A DNA stretch of 64,000 nucleotides from the NCBI GenBank assembly GCA_027574665.1, contig CM050649.1, forward strand, positions 68,794,998-68,858,997, given 5' to 3'. Source of the DNA: Rhynochetos jubatus (lineage: Eukaryota; Chordata; Aves; Eurypygiformes; Rhynochetidae). Position 1 is the first letter of the stretch. Each line of letters begins with the position of its first letter. Below the pieces are notes generated by a model. It was given only the letters and a program-made list of their open reading frames with translations. It did no database searches and had not been told where the DNA came from. The translations under genes and the position numbers were made by a program. Of this stretch, positions 23,761 through 35,660 are shown piece by piece.

Positions 23761-26700
23761 GTTATATCTGTAACTTTGATCATTCTATTCTTAAGTTGTT
23801 CCATCATCTGCTCTGAGTTTCCGTATGGCCACATATGTTTCCCATCTTCATACTTATTTGTATGTGGGTTTGCCTTATCTGAATCTTTGTCCTAGTGCCA
23901 CTAATGTACCCTTAGCCATTAGAGTAATTTTGCTATATCATTTGTAGGTCAGAATTTTTCCAGCAACTAAATACTCTTATCAGCAATACCAAAGCCCCAT
24001 CAGAAGCTTATCTCCATAACTTTTGAACAATTGCTACTATGCATATAAAGGTTAAAAATTTATATATCCTTATATACATGTTATTTCCTTGGAAAAGGAA
24101 TATTTCCTTGTATGTAATCAATGATCTATGAAAACAGCAAGGAGGCTAAACTAAATTTATCCAAAACACAGTTTTTCTTATTTGCATGGACTTACAGTAT
24201 TTTGATGTGGTATTTCCTTCCACCTTAATTATGAAATCAAATATTCAGCAATTTCCCACAAGCTAGAATTTCAAAACCTTATTTCAGAAACCTGCACACA
24301 TGATGTTCCAGAACTGGGATATGCTTCCGTCCTCAAGCCACCTGGGAGGCAGGCAGGAGGGAATGCAGCCACTACTGAATCCCAGCCCAGTGGCGCTGCC
24401 TTTGCAGGACTAGCCCGGGGCTATGCAAACTCAAGCTAATTCTAGACTTGCTGGCATGTAAGCCTTGAGACACAATTTTGTGTTGGAGCTGCTACAGTAT
24501 TACTCTACTGAAACCCATATTTAGGGAGATGCAGCTCAAGTTTTTAAGGCTTCTCTTTCTTCAGCAAGTAATGTGTAAGACTTCAGAGCCCCATGGTGGC
24601 CTAATGAAATATTCTTCAAATCAGATCTTTAATAGAGCAATATTCGTCAAATTTGGGGAAAACATTCTGGCTCAGCAAACTGTTTTCTTGCAGTACATTG
24701 CTTTGTTAGGAACTCTGTGCATATGCTAACAAAGACTCTTGAAGTCCTTTAGTTTATCTATATACATCTGAATCCTTCCAGGTGTTTCTGCTCCAGAGGA
24801 AAGCTCAAAAATTCCTTTTACTCTTACTTATATTTTATTTCTGTTACTCTTTATTGTGCATGAAAGAATGCTCTTCACTCTTGCTGAGCTAACGAAGATT
24901 TATAATGTTTATTCATTTCCTTTTCCCTCTTAACATGAACCGGAACAGTTTGCCTTACTCAGGTTTCCAGAGGTATGTCTACTTCACTTGCTCAAAATGC
25001 ATTCCCAGGAGCAGACAAGAGCTCATTGTGCCTGCACGCAATCCACACCATGGCCTTGGGCAGCCTGCCCAAACATGCTTGGCAGGGTCCTAACCACTAC
25101 TTACATATTAATACCGCCTAAGAATGCCCCATGTGTTCAGGCCCACGGGATGTTGCATGTGCTAAAGTGTGATTTCTGCCCAGGCATTCGCTGGGCACAG
25201 AGGTAGGTCCGTCCCTCCAGGTAATCATGGGGCACCCCTCGGAAGAAGAGTTATTCCTTCCCTCAGAGATGAAATGGCATTGCCAGCATGGTCATTCTCA
25301 GGCATTTGAAAGTGAGGAGGTAGGCTACCCAAAATATGAGATTTTACAATTTATTAATAAGCGTATATACTTATACATGTTAATATTTATAACAATTTCT
25401 ATTTCTAACAGGAGGGGATTACTAGGGGAAGAGAGAATTTTTTTCCTTTTCCTTTTTCTTTTTGAAAGGAGAAAAGGAGAAAACAAAGTCTCTCTTGCTG
25501 TATTCTCACTCTGAAAGTATGAGGCAGCACTAAGGTTTTTGCAAGATGTTGATAATTCCATATGGTAGAAAGTCCACGTAAACAATGACTTTGAACAGGC
25601 CACATGCTGAGACAGTGACACTAAGATAGTGTAGCTATCCCTTCTAGCACAGCTGTAGCTTATATCAGCAGTAAAAGCTTTCTGATGGTGTGTTATTCAC
25701 CGATTTAAAAAGCAAAAGAATTTTTATCAATAACAGTACTTTCCGATTAATATAGTTGCTTAAACATTAAAGCTTCTGCAGCATAGCATTTAACAGCATA
25801 GTTAAAATGAAAACCATGAGTAAACACCCCACCTCAGTTTGACATTATTTTCCAAGCCATTCCTAATATGAATCTGGCCATTATCTTCCCGCTGTTTATG
25901 CCAGTAACATTGCCTGTATGCAGAAAATGTTTGCTTGTAGAGTTGCTGTGTATTTCAGACCTGAATCTCCCAAACAGGAGTGGGAGTGAAGCCCGACATA
26001 CTGAGTCATGGTAAAGTTCTTTTCAAGGCCAAGGAAAATGTAACTCCCAGAATAAATTACCGTACACAACATTTTCTTTTGGGCCATTTACCACTTTGTA
26101 AGAATCATTCAAGTGCTCTTATCTCGTGTTCTAAAAGGCTTGCTTTGACGTGTTCAAACGTTAGTTGCTTGTTACAGGAAGACTTACTTTCCAGGAATAC
26201 AAAGATTCAGTCTTTCATCAAACCGTTCGTAGCGGTACATTTACTCTCCCTGAAAAAATTGTTTCTGTTGATATAGTTCAACTACACTGAAGAAGAAGAA
26301 AAAGTTCAGTTCTGAGCAGATGGTTAGGATGACTGACTGCAAGCCAGGGCTAAGAAATTACTAAATATTGCTTGTTTTAGGAGCAGTGATTTCTCTATAT
26401 ATCTCACTTCCAATTCTTTAGCTGTTTTCTTCCTCCTCAAGAAAAATAGGAGTTAGGAACTATTTCAAGAGGTTTCATTTTTTCTTCTTTTCCTTTTTTT
26501 TTTTAATCATGTTTTTACAAACTTCCATTTGTTATAGGATTTTTCAGCAGCAGGGGAACCACAAAAAGTTTTGTTCTTTGACGTGGGAAGTAGTTCTCCA
26601 GAAGCAGGACCAAGATAGGAATCTCTCTCATTTTATGATCATACACGTAAAAGACTCTCAAGACATGAACGAGCCTCTTCATTCTCTAACATTGCCCCTG

Positions 26701-29644
26701 ACTGACTTTAGATAGCTAAAGCTATAAGTCTTCACTGGTGTCACTTTCTGTAAGTTTTGTTCTTAACATATTAGGAGTGATGAATAAGGCATGGGACATT
26801 CCACAGTATCCCAGCTGGGGGATTATGCAGCTGGTCAAAATTATCACGATTAGGTTTGGGTTTTTTTTTTTTAAATGATGATATATCTTTTGATAAACTT
26901 TCTTGTTAGAGCTGAATAGTAGAGACATTATAGGACATAAATAGAGACATAATAGGACAAAATAATTCCATGAAAATAATGATGTTTTAATTTTGAACAA
27001 AAGTGCCTTTAGCCAGAATGTTTGTGAGATGTCTTGTGATTACAACAAAATGGGAATAGAAAGTGACTTTTTAATTCTGAAATATGATGATTTACAATAG
27101 AAAACCTGACTGAGTTACTTCTACTCAGAGAAACACAACATGTGATGTGTTCTGCTCTCACTAACCAATGTAACAATATTGAATGCCAAATTTTGAATAT
27201 CAAGTACTTGCAGTGAAGTGCTCATAAATGATACACCTTCATTCAGGGAATAATTCTGAATAATAAATCTAAGAAAGTCATAAACTGCTCTTGTACAATT
27301 CATAAATAGAAAAAGGTGGTGAGGTTTGTCTAACAAATTATTTGGAGTGAATTATGCATCCTGCAGCTACTTTGAGTCCCTGATCTGTGTTTTCTAAAAT
27401 TTGTATGGGATGTCTCCTCTAAAGATTTTGCAATATAATTACCTAGACCAGTCATTCCTCAGCTGGATGCTCTATGGCAACATCAGTGTGCTCACGTATT
27501 GCAGGATGAGAGTGCTTATACATTGTTTCCTTATGCCACTTCCACATTACCTTTCTAAGCAGTTTTGTCACTTGTTCTGGGAGAAGCTGTGGCCTCCATT
27601 TCCTTCAGTGACCTAAAATAATTAAGAGATAAATCTCCTGTCTTCAAATGCTTTTGCATATGCTTAGACATAAGCATGTGAGTATTTTCATTGATTTCAG
27701 TGGATCTATTCATAGAAGTACATTGAAGCAAACTTATTTGCAGGTTTGGGCTCTCGAGAGATACGACTCCCAGTGTTGCGTGCTTCCTACTTTATCAGTA
27801 AACAGATCATTATCACTCAGCAATGTCCAAAACATGCACTACTAACCAAAGGAGCTTCGAATTATCTATAATAAAAATCTGCAATAAAATTAAGAGATTT
27901 CACTTGCCTTTATATCAATATCTTCAGTTAGATGTTTGAGATTTACGTGGAAATATATGAAGTCAGAAAAAGACCCTGTGCATTTAGGATCTTCTTTTGC
28001 TTTTGAAAGGTACTTTGGATCAGATCCCCAAAGAAAACTCAGCACTTAATTGCAATTTCCAGAGGTGGTTGGCAGTAAATATGGCTCTGAGCATTAAGAA
28101 AAACTGTATTTTTTTTTTTTTCCAGGCAGTTGCGGAAGTAGCGCTGACACTGGGACAAGTATAAATGTAGATGGTTGTAATGCATTTCACTGCTTGTAAC
28201 CTATACAGACAGCACTGGAGTGCAGCAGTCAGCTGAAGGAGCTGGCTTTTGGAAGGTGGAGAGGGAAGGAATATCTAAATGGGTTAGCTGTTAAGAACAA
28301 GAAGCTTTTGATTTAAGAAATATTAAAAGTGAGTTCCTGGATTTTATTCCTGACATACACCCAATTAATATATTTTCCAAAACCGAGACACTGTATTTGC
28401 AGGATTTATTTAATATTAATGGAGGCATTAAAGAGATAATCTAGTACCTGTAAGATGCTTTTAATTTTTTTCCAGGTTTTATTTCAAAAATACAGAAGCT
28501 GCTTCTGACCTAATTAATCAAAAATGCTTTTCTTTGGGAAACAGTGCAAAATGTCTTCTTTTCAAGGCAAATTAATTTAGGGACTGGTGAGAGAGGGAGA
28601 AAGGAAATATATGCTAGCAAAAGTGCCAGGATTTGAGCTGGAAATAAATCTCCAGCATAACATGCATTTTTATATTGCTCTTACAGCCATTCAGAACATG
28701 TATTTCTTCATTTGGATGCATACAACTAGTTCAAAATATCTGTTACAAGTCTCTTCTTCCTGCTACTTTTCCAAATTTCTTGGAAAGGGTATCCTTCAAA
28801 GTTATCTTAGGATTGCTTTGCAGAAATTTTCACCCATAGGAAACCTCGCACAAAAATAAGCCTATTAATTATATAGGTTCACTAACTAAAGAAAAAAAAT
28901 CTGTACAAATTATATATTTTTATTACGGATTTTTGGGGATACATCCAGGTACTTTCTCCCAGATCTACTCAAATTTTTTATTTTTCTCCCAGCTGCAAAT
29001 TTCATCTGCTATCTTACTATGGCAAATTATATTAATATATTAGTCACCAGACAAATTACTAGAAAGGATTAAGCTTATTATAAAGACTAAAAGTTATAGG
29101 TGATAACTCTGTTTAAGTATTTAACTTGATAAAATTTTTCATTCAAGTAAAAAAACCAACCACAGCCAACAATATTTTCTGACTGTACACACATACACAT
29201 TTCACAGAAGTTTGGATTACCTTTCATACATTTAAATTCAGATATCTTTTTAAAACAAATAGTAATTTACACATTATCTCCTGGTTCTTTAGAGGAAGTA
29301 CTGAAAAAAGAATACTGATCCCACCCAACAGGTTGACCTTTCCCCTGTGATCTAACCTCACTTTCTCTTCTTTTCTCCTTTTTAATAACTGCATGGACAC
29401 CATTTACCAGGTACAAGAGGAATACCTTACATAAGGACACATAACCCAGGACTCATTGTAATATTCATGAGTTTGTCAGCTTTATTAAAGTAATTCAAGT
29501 AGCTAGTGAACACTGGATTGCATTCCTCTACCATATATCTTTTATCTGGCTGTTAAAGTTAAGCATTACTAATGCAGTTTTAACTTCCCCTTCTTTGGAA
29601 TTCAACTCCTTGGCAGACATGTAATACATGCTCTAGATTCTCCA
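23761..29644. other. Non-coding stretch, nearly 6 kb
   Basis: No supported gene. A few 60-98 codon frames exist on both strands. The 24.3-25.2 kb part is slightly GC-richer. There are no microsatellites of note. Confidence 0.5.
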
Positions 29645-29645
29645 G

Positions 29646-29764
29646 TGTGCGTACCTACATTAACAACCACAACTATTTATAGTTGCTACCAGGGTCCTAA
29701 AGACATGAAAGTTCCCAGATCCAGCAGGTTAGCTTTGAACTCACTGAAAGAAAGAACCAAGAAT
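29646..29764 (+). pseudogene. Proprotein-convertase-like catalytic exon A (diverged)
   Basis: This block translates to a decayed version of the furin/PCSK catalytic-domain segment around IYSASWGPEDDGKTVDGP. Shared residues are IYS, then GP-x-D, then K, then RLA. In furin there are 32 residues from IYS to the next exon. Here there are 30, explained by a two-residue deletion after GPKD; RLA then aligns and exactly ten residues follow it in both. The S1-pocket aspartate (furin D258) is kept, while the tryptophan before GP is replaced by glutamine. A possible acceptor is TTCTCCAG (AG 29644-29645) and a possible donor is GTTAGA at 29765, a weak match. The exon ends in phase 0, which fits the next block. 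No stop interrupts its 39 codons. Confidence 0.6.
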
Positions 29765-30255
29765 GTTAGAGAGTTCTCCCCTCAAGTCAAAAACTGGAGG
29801 TTCATTTCCAACCTCAGATTTTTTCAAAACGTTAGGAAAGTCCAGATTTAGGTTTGAAAAACCACAAGGAAAAAAGGAACCCCTTATTGTTACTGGTTTT
29901 TTCTGGGCAAATCTTGACATATTCCAATTGTATCTCCATCCAAAACACGAGATCAGTTTAAGAATAAAAAATACAATTACTACATGAAAGGAAACGACAT
30001 TCAAATGTTGTTAATTAAATGAGGGAGTGGATGTCAGTGTTAATGTGTAGGTACATAAAAAGAACCTTATTTTGCAGATGTATGACAGGGCTCCCTGAAG
30101 AACACAAGTTTTTCTATATTAATTCCATGGTAGTTGAAAGCTACATAATCAAAAACACCTTCTAAGTTTGGCAGAAATATAACACTGGCTGTTTAAAATA
30201 AAAGGTCTGTATGGAAAGTTCAGTTTTGTTTTGTTATTTTTTTTTATTCCCCTAG
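29765..30255 (+). other. Putative 491-nt intron between convertase-like exons
   Basis: The segment between the two homologous blocks shows no convertase similarity. It begins with GTTAGA and ends in a long T-rich pyrimidine tract closing with CCCCTAG. That arrangement argues for an unprocessed genomic copy and not a retrocopy of an mRNA. Confidence 0.5.
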
Positions 30256-30495
30256 GGTCATTGTGGTGGAGGAAATATTTTTATCTGGGCCTCAGGAAAC
30301 AGTGGTCTGGCTAGTGACTGCAGTGGTGTGGATGGTTACATGAACACTATTTACTTGGGGCAAAGCATGCCATCACTCACCTCTGCCCCAAAACTCGTGG
30401 ACTATAAGAACCAATCAATGTCAATGGCCACCTGGAAATATCCAGTGAAGAAGGACCATGAAAGCTACTACACTGAAACGACCCTTCAATCTGAA
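30256..30495 (+). pseudogene. Proprotein-convertase-like catalytic exon B (oxyanion Asn segment)
   Basis: Eighty open codons lie between a strong acceptor (T-rich tract, CCCCTAG) and a good donor (GTGAGA at 30496). The translation starts GHCGGGNIFIWASGNSG and continues DCSGVDGYMNTIY, against the furin/PCSK pattern G-x-G-G-x-G-S-IFVWASGNGG and CDGYTNSIY. The oxyanion-hole asparagine (furin N295) and the S1 aspartate of DGY (D306) are present. Further on, VDYKNQSMSMAT matches the WYSEACSSTLAT region, with its cysteine lost, so the usual disulfide cannot form. The end, ETTLQSE, matches the TTDLRQ exon end. Exon length and 0-0 phase fit the family. It could be a unitary or duplicated pseudogene, or part of a fast-evolving paralogue. 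I found neither the HGTRCAG histidine exon nor the GTSASAP serine exon nearby, so a working protease is not supported. Confidence 0.75.
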
Positions 30496-30501
30496 GTGAG
30501 A

Positions 30502-32189
30502 TGAGTCAGAAATGTGAGTAATGTATTGGTGTTCATAAGCAAGACCTGCTGTTATATTTCAAACAGGTATTCAACAAGTGGTCATTACGTACCTTGCTTT
30601 CTTACATAAATGGGCTGAAATTACAAGGGACATAAAGAGTTTTCGGATGGAGCCTTCATGCTTTGCAGGTGAACACTTATGGCAGAGGCAATGTGGCAAA
30701 GTCAAGTTATCAGGAATGAGGCAGATTTCCTCAAGGCAGCTTTAATGATTTTCATTCCTCTTTTCAGGACTTTGCAAGTGTTTCTCACATGCCCTTTCTA
30801 ATGTAAGAAAGTCATTTTCCTATTCCAGACTTGATGCATGTAAATCTGTAGACCTATCTGGTTTCTTTTGCTGTAATTCTGCCCATTCCAGACACCTTAC
30901 AAACTGGTTACGTTTTCCTTGGCTTCTTCAAGAATATGGAATGAAAATGTGGACATCAGCTGTCAGACTTACCGTGCAGACAGTCTCTTAATTCCCAAAG
31001 GATCTTCCACATATAAAGTTCATTTACAATATCACTTACAAGTTTAATCGACACTGTATATGTCTTTGATAACCATTCAGATCCATTCAGGCATGTATCT
31101 TCCTATGTTGTCCTGTTCTCTTCAATACTGGTAGACTTCATTTAGGAAACTACCTCCTTAGGTTATTATATTTTAGCTTTTCTTAACTTTATATATTCAA
31201 TTTTTGAGATACTTCCTGTCATGTTATAGCTCAGATTTTTGTACAGCTTAATTTTATTATACATTTTTCTCCAAGAAACCTCTAGCTTCCAAGATTAGTT
31301 AACATTTCTCTATCTTCCACTGTCTGTTTTATAAAATATGACAAAATGCACTGTTTCTTTTTTTGTGGTGGTATCTGTCCTCTTCTTCTAAATTTACCAT
31401 TGTCTTCATTTTTTACTGACTTTTTTAAATGTCACTGCTCATTTCTTAGCTAAGTGATATGTATTTGGATATATTAAGAGAATCTCAGAGGAAATTCTTA
31501 CTGCAGGTCAGCAATAAACTTTTTCTTGGGGGGGGGGGGGAGCGGGGAGTGACATGGAAGGATGGGTGAAATATAATTATAAGATTACAACTGATACCAG
31601 GCATAATTTTTACAGCTGGCAAATACATTGGATTCTTAATTCTGTATAAAACCACCTAAAAAACAACACAGTGTATTAAGAACAGATGACAGAATTGAGT
31701 ATATTCTGGTTTACCTCTTGATTTGCCAAACCATAGCATTCCCACTAAAAATGAACTAGTGGTTGGCAACTCGCCTGGTTTTCAACATGTGATGTCTAAG
31801 CTGGTGCTGTGGGGAGCTGAACTTTCACCGTAGTCATGATGGTTTAACAGCAACTTTTGGTAGCACCAGTGGTAGACCAGAAAGAGTCTGAAAATCAGAT
31901 TATTTTTTTTATATTCACTTTGCCTCAGACCTCATTTTCCTCTCTTCAAGTATTTCAGACAAAACCGCTCAGTAGTGTCCAACAATGAGTCCAGGGAGAT
32001 AATCTTGTTTTGTACACACTGAAAAAATTCTGACACTCTTTCCTTTGAAGTGGTCCAAGTCTTCTGTGCCCAAGAACAAAGTTTAAAATTTTAAAAGGAT
32101 GCATAGCATTGATATATATCCAAACCCGTTCTAGCCTAGAGGAGTGAGGAAATTTCGGGAAAAAATTTTCAGTGGAGGTTTCCTGAAAA
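30502..32189. other. Non-coding stretch downstream of convertase-like exons
   Basis: Searched by eye for the next convertase exon (the HTGTSASAP serine motif) without success. It holds a 13-base G run at 31528-31540. Confidence 0.5.
31528..31540. repeat. Poly-G tract (13 G)
   Basis: Thirteen guanines followed by AGCGGGGAG. Confidence 0.95.
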
Positions 32190-32905
32190 TACAGAATCAT
32201 GTAGATTGAAAGGGTCTTCGGGAGGTCTCTTGTCCAACGTTCTGCTCTGAACAAGGTCAACATTAAATTCAGAATCCAGGTTGCTCAGGACTTTGCCCTG
32301 TCAGATCTTGAAAACCTTCAAGGGTAGATTCCACAGACTCTCTGCGAAACCTACTCTAGTGCTTCATTTTATTCACAGTTTAAAAAGTTTTTCTTTATAC
32401 CCAGCCAGAACCACCTGATTCCACTTAATTCCATTATCTTGTGTTCTTTTATCATACACCTCAGTAATAAACAACTTTGCCATCTCAGTAGCCTACTCAT
32501 AAGTGCTGAAAGGCAACTATTAGGTCTCCCTGCAGCCACCTCTCCAGGCTGAACAAGCCCAACTGCCACAGGCATTCCTCATAAGGAATGTGCTCCAAGT
32601 CCTGGAATGTACTTATTTACATCTTTCTTGAATTGGGTTCCCAAAACTGAGCAGAGTATCCAGATGTGGCCAAGTAAAGGAGAAAAATCACCCCTCTCAA
32701 CATATCATTAACATAATCAATATAGAATCATAGAACAGCCCCAGTTGGAAGGGACCTGAAAAGATCATCTGGTCCAACATTTCATCTTGATAATACAGCC
32801 CAAGATTATGTTAGCTTTCATGACTACCAGGGCACACTGCTGGCTCCTGTGTATCCTGCCTCCCCCCTAGATCTATTTCAGCAAAGCTGCTCTCCTGGGT
32901 GGAGT
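32190..32905 (-). mobile_element. CR1 LINE fragment, minus strand (interrupted)
   Basis: Antisense CR1 starting at ACAGAATCATGTAG and running through AAAAAGTTTTTCTTTATACC, CTCTCCAGGCTGAACAAGCC, CAGCCACC, CCCAAAACTGAGCAGAGTAT and, beyond an interruption, AATACAGCCCAAGATTATG, GGGCACACTGCTGGCTC and the AGCAAAGCTGCTCTCC block. The break at about 32721-32783 is a second CR1 insertion. The internal minus-strand frame (32369-32575) is a repeat shadow. Confidence 0.9.
32721..32783 (-). mobile_element. Nested CR1 3' end inside an older CR1
   Basis: TAGAATCATAGAACAGCCCC followed by AGTTGGAAGGGACCTG and a GATCATCTGGTCCAAC block is the CR1 3' terminus in antisense. It lies within the older CR1 copy and splits its homology. 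It is cleaner than its host, so it inserted later. Boundaries are good to within a few bases. Confidence 0.85.
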
Positions 32906-33166
32906 TAGTCCACCCCTGGCATTGAGCAGTGCGGAGAGCAGGCAACCTTGTTCTCCTTTTTGTACTGAGGATTTCTTGCTGGCATGAAGGGAGACGCCAT
33001 TTTCTAATGTGGAGAGAACAAAAGAAAGACTGGGACTGGAGGAGAAATTAAAAATTCTGCCTAGTAGCCTCATAACTCTCTAGGAGCACAGAGATAGCAA
33101 GGATAATGGGAAGCCTGAGGAGTCACTGACACTACTTTGTCTTAGAAGGCCTTGGAAAGTTCCATA

Positions 33167-33281
33167 TGCATAAGATTAACATCTATTGTTTAACTTACTT
33201 ACATTATATCATATCCTGTTGCACATGAGTTTAAATTCCTAATAAAACTAAGAGTAACCTACTTCTCTACCTTAGTTTTAT
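33167..33281 (+). repeat. Direct repeat copy 1 (~115 bp)
   Basis: Begins TGCATAAGATTAA and ends CTACTTCTCTACCTTAGTTT. It matches 33975-34094 over its whole length at roughly 80 percent by eye. It contains CCTAATAAAACTAAGAGTA with an AATAAA. It is possibly a remnant of a short LTR, or a local duplication. Confidence 0.8.
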
Positions 33282-33974
33282 TGACTAGAATTGTGGTCTG
33301 ATGAAGAAGGTTATTTTGAAAATTACAAGGAGCTTATTGGTTTAGGTGACAGCAAACTTGGTCAGAAAGAGCAAACTTGGTGAGAAAGAGGAATACTTGG
33401 GACCAAATAGAGTAGATCACATCACAGGATGTGTGCAAGATACATCATAAGAAGGGGAAGAGGAACAGGTTAGGAAAGGAAACAGTGGTGGATGTTTAGG
33501 AATTAGGTGGGAAGCCCTTACCCTCAGAGGTGGGGAGTGCAATGGGCATTACTAATATCACCAGTGCAGAAAAGGAGTAAAAATAGATCAGATGGGGATA
33601 GTCATGGGTAGAAAAGAGATCTAGACAGTCTGGGGTTCTACACCTAACTAAACATTCTGAGATGATACTGTTACCATGGATGGTGAATTCCATGCTGGAC
33701 TGACAAAGGATTTCACTACAATGGGTGAAAATGAAGCTGGATTGAAGTACCGCCTATGGGGAAGACATTGAACTGAGAAGGCTGTGGCAGCTTGGAAGTT
33801 AGAGAGAGGGCATCAAGGTTTGGGAAAATGTCAGGTGACATCTGTAAAAATAAACAATATGTGAATATATAATCAAATGCCAAGCATTATGCATATTTAA
33901 AAGACAAAGCTTTTCAAATATTCTATTTTTTGAGTTCTTAGCTATGTCATTATAAGTTTTGATTTTGTATAATG
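33282..33974. other. Segment between direct repeats
   Basis: About 690 bases, purine-rich in its first half, with a short 18-bp tandem (CAAACTTGGT plus GAGAAAGAG-like units) near 33353-33395. No retroviral frame is seen. Confidence 0.5.
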
Positions 33975-34094
33975 TGCATAAGATTAAAGTCTATATTTTA
34001 TCTTACGTTATATCACATCATATACTGTTGTACGCAGATGTGTTTAGAGTCCTAATAAAATTAAGAGTAGCCTACTTCTCTACGTTAGTTTTAT
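33975..34094 (+). repeat. Direct repeat copy 2 (~120 bp)
   Basis: Partner of 33167-33281, again starting TGCATAAGATTAA and ending CTACTTCTCTACGTTAGTTT. Same orientation, 808 bases downstream. Confidence 0.8.
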
Positions 34095-35407
34095 GGACAA
34101 ATAATGCAACATCAGCAAAGCCCTCTGAAGGAAATTCAAAACCTCAGAGGCTGTTCAGCCTTCAATCTTGTCCTTCTGAAAGCTGAGATTTTCGTATCAA
34201 GGAAACACAAATTAGTTTTTCTCCCTTTCAGTTTCCTCCAGCTGGAATTAGGAGTGAGAACCCCTGGCTTCTTGAATAGCAAAATTTGTGTAGACCATTC
34301 ACAAAGGTTACTATTTTATGCACATGAGTAATGCAGCCTCTGTAAGTTGAACATGATGTTATCTCTAGAAATGTTATGCATAAGCTTTATCTTCAAAGAT
34401 ATTTCTGAACTTAACTTATGCATATCTTTGCACTCAAGTTTGATTTGATAACCTGTCAAGCAGATCTAATTTGTTTGTGTTTTCCTGTGCTCTTCTCCAT
34501 ACTGGGAAGTATATTTTGCTAACCACACATTGGTAAAATGAGTATTCATTTTATTAGCACCATCAGCAGTTCCTTAACAAGAGGGAAAGAGAGAAAACAA
34601 AAGACCCAGATATGAAGCAAGGGAAGGGGAAGGGAAAGAGGAAAGGGATAAATGCAAAATATGATCATAAGCCTATCAAAGTGTGTGGGGACTTACAAGA
34701 TTACAAAAAGCATTGAAATACAGCAGCAAAATAAGGAATAAGTATACAACCATAATTCAGATTTCCTTGAAGACTGCATAATCAGTCTGGATGTTAAGAA
34801 GTCAGGTTATTAATTCCAAACAGTGTTATTTCTTGGTTTTTAAATGTCATTTCTTAGTTTTAAAACATTAACTTGTTACCATTCCATCCAAACTCTATAT
34901 ACTTCTGTTAAAACTATGCCACTCTGACACTTTGCAGAAGGTGTAATTCAGCTACTTCATGCTCCCAATATCCTCTGACTGGTTCTGGCTGCTTGACTGG
35001 GCTTATCTCTTGTGATTTGTCATCACCATGGGAATCCCAAGAGGCACCACCAGGTTTATCAACAAAAGGAACCAGGATGAATCCTGGAATATGTAGTCCA
35101 GGCAGAGACTCTGCCCTATATAGGTGGCTAGAAACCTGAAGCACCGACCTGTCACTCCCATGAGGCCACGTGTCAGTATTTCCACACAGAAATAATTTTT
35201 TTTCTCAGCTGAAGTATTTTGGAGGTTGAATTTTTTCATCAAAATGTCAACATTTGACACATACAATGTCAATTTTCCAGCCATTCTACAGTAAATTGTA
35301 CCCGATACAAATGTATGTGTATCTCCTCTATTTCTCCATAGTAGCTGGCTTTTCAATAAGAAATTATGGAAAAAAGTGAAGATGTGTCACAATCTATAGG
35401 CTCTAAT
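34095..35407. other. Non-coding stretch
   Basis: No supported gene. A purine-rich GGGAAGGGGAAGGG patch lies at about 34620-34650. The 117-codon minus frame at 35003-35356 shows no domain. Confidence 0.5.
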
Positions 35408-35660
35408 AGTGGGATTCATCTGACCAAATACAAAAATCTATAACTGAGACATCTACATCTTAGGTTGTCACACTGGACTCTTTTCATAATCAATGGAGAG
35501 AAATAGGCAGTTTTAGGGTGTGATTCATCTCATCCTGAAGTAGATGGCTAAAATAGGTCAGCTGAATCGTGTTTTAAAAGCACCTATTTCTCTCCATTGA
35601 CAGTAGAGGGAATCTATGGTGACAACTTCAGACACTGACAGCTCAAGTTAAATAAAATTA
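35408..35660. mobile_element. Foldback (long inverted-repeat) element, copy A
   Basis: The element is one large imperfect palindrome. The inner arms CAATGGAGAGAAATAGG (35491-35507) and CCTATTTCTCTCCATTG (35583-35599) are exact inverse complements, 17 of 17, and weaker complementarity extends outward through TAGGTTGTCAC and GGTGACAACTTC. It shares its layout and much of its sequence with 55325-55590. This form fits a non-autonomous foldback/MITE-like DNA element. I cannot name the family. Confidence 0.7.

Noticed and set aside
32369..33073. Minus-strand frames at 32.4-33.1 kb as genes
   Set aside because: The first is inside CR1; the second overlaps its end and shows no domain.
35003..35356. 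117-codon minus-strand frame
   Set aside because: No recognisable motif or exon boundaries.
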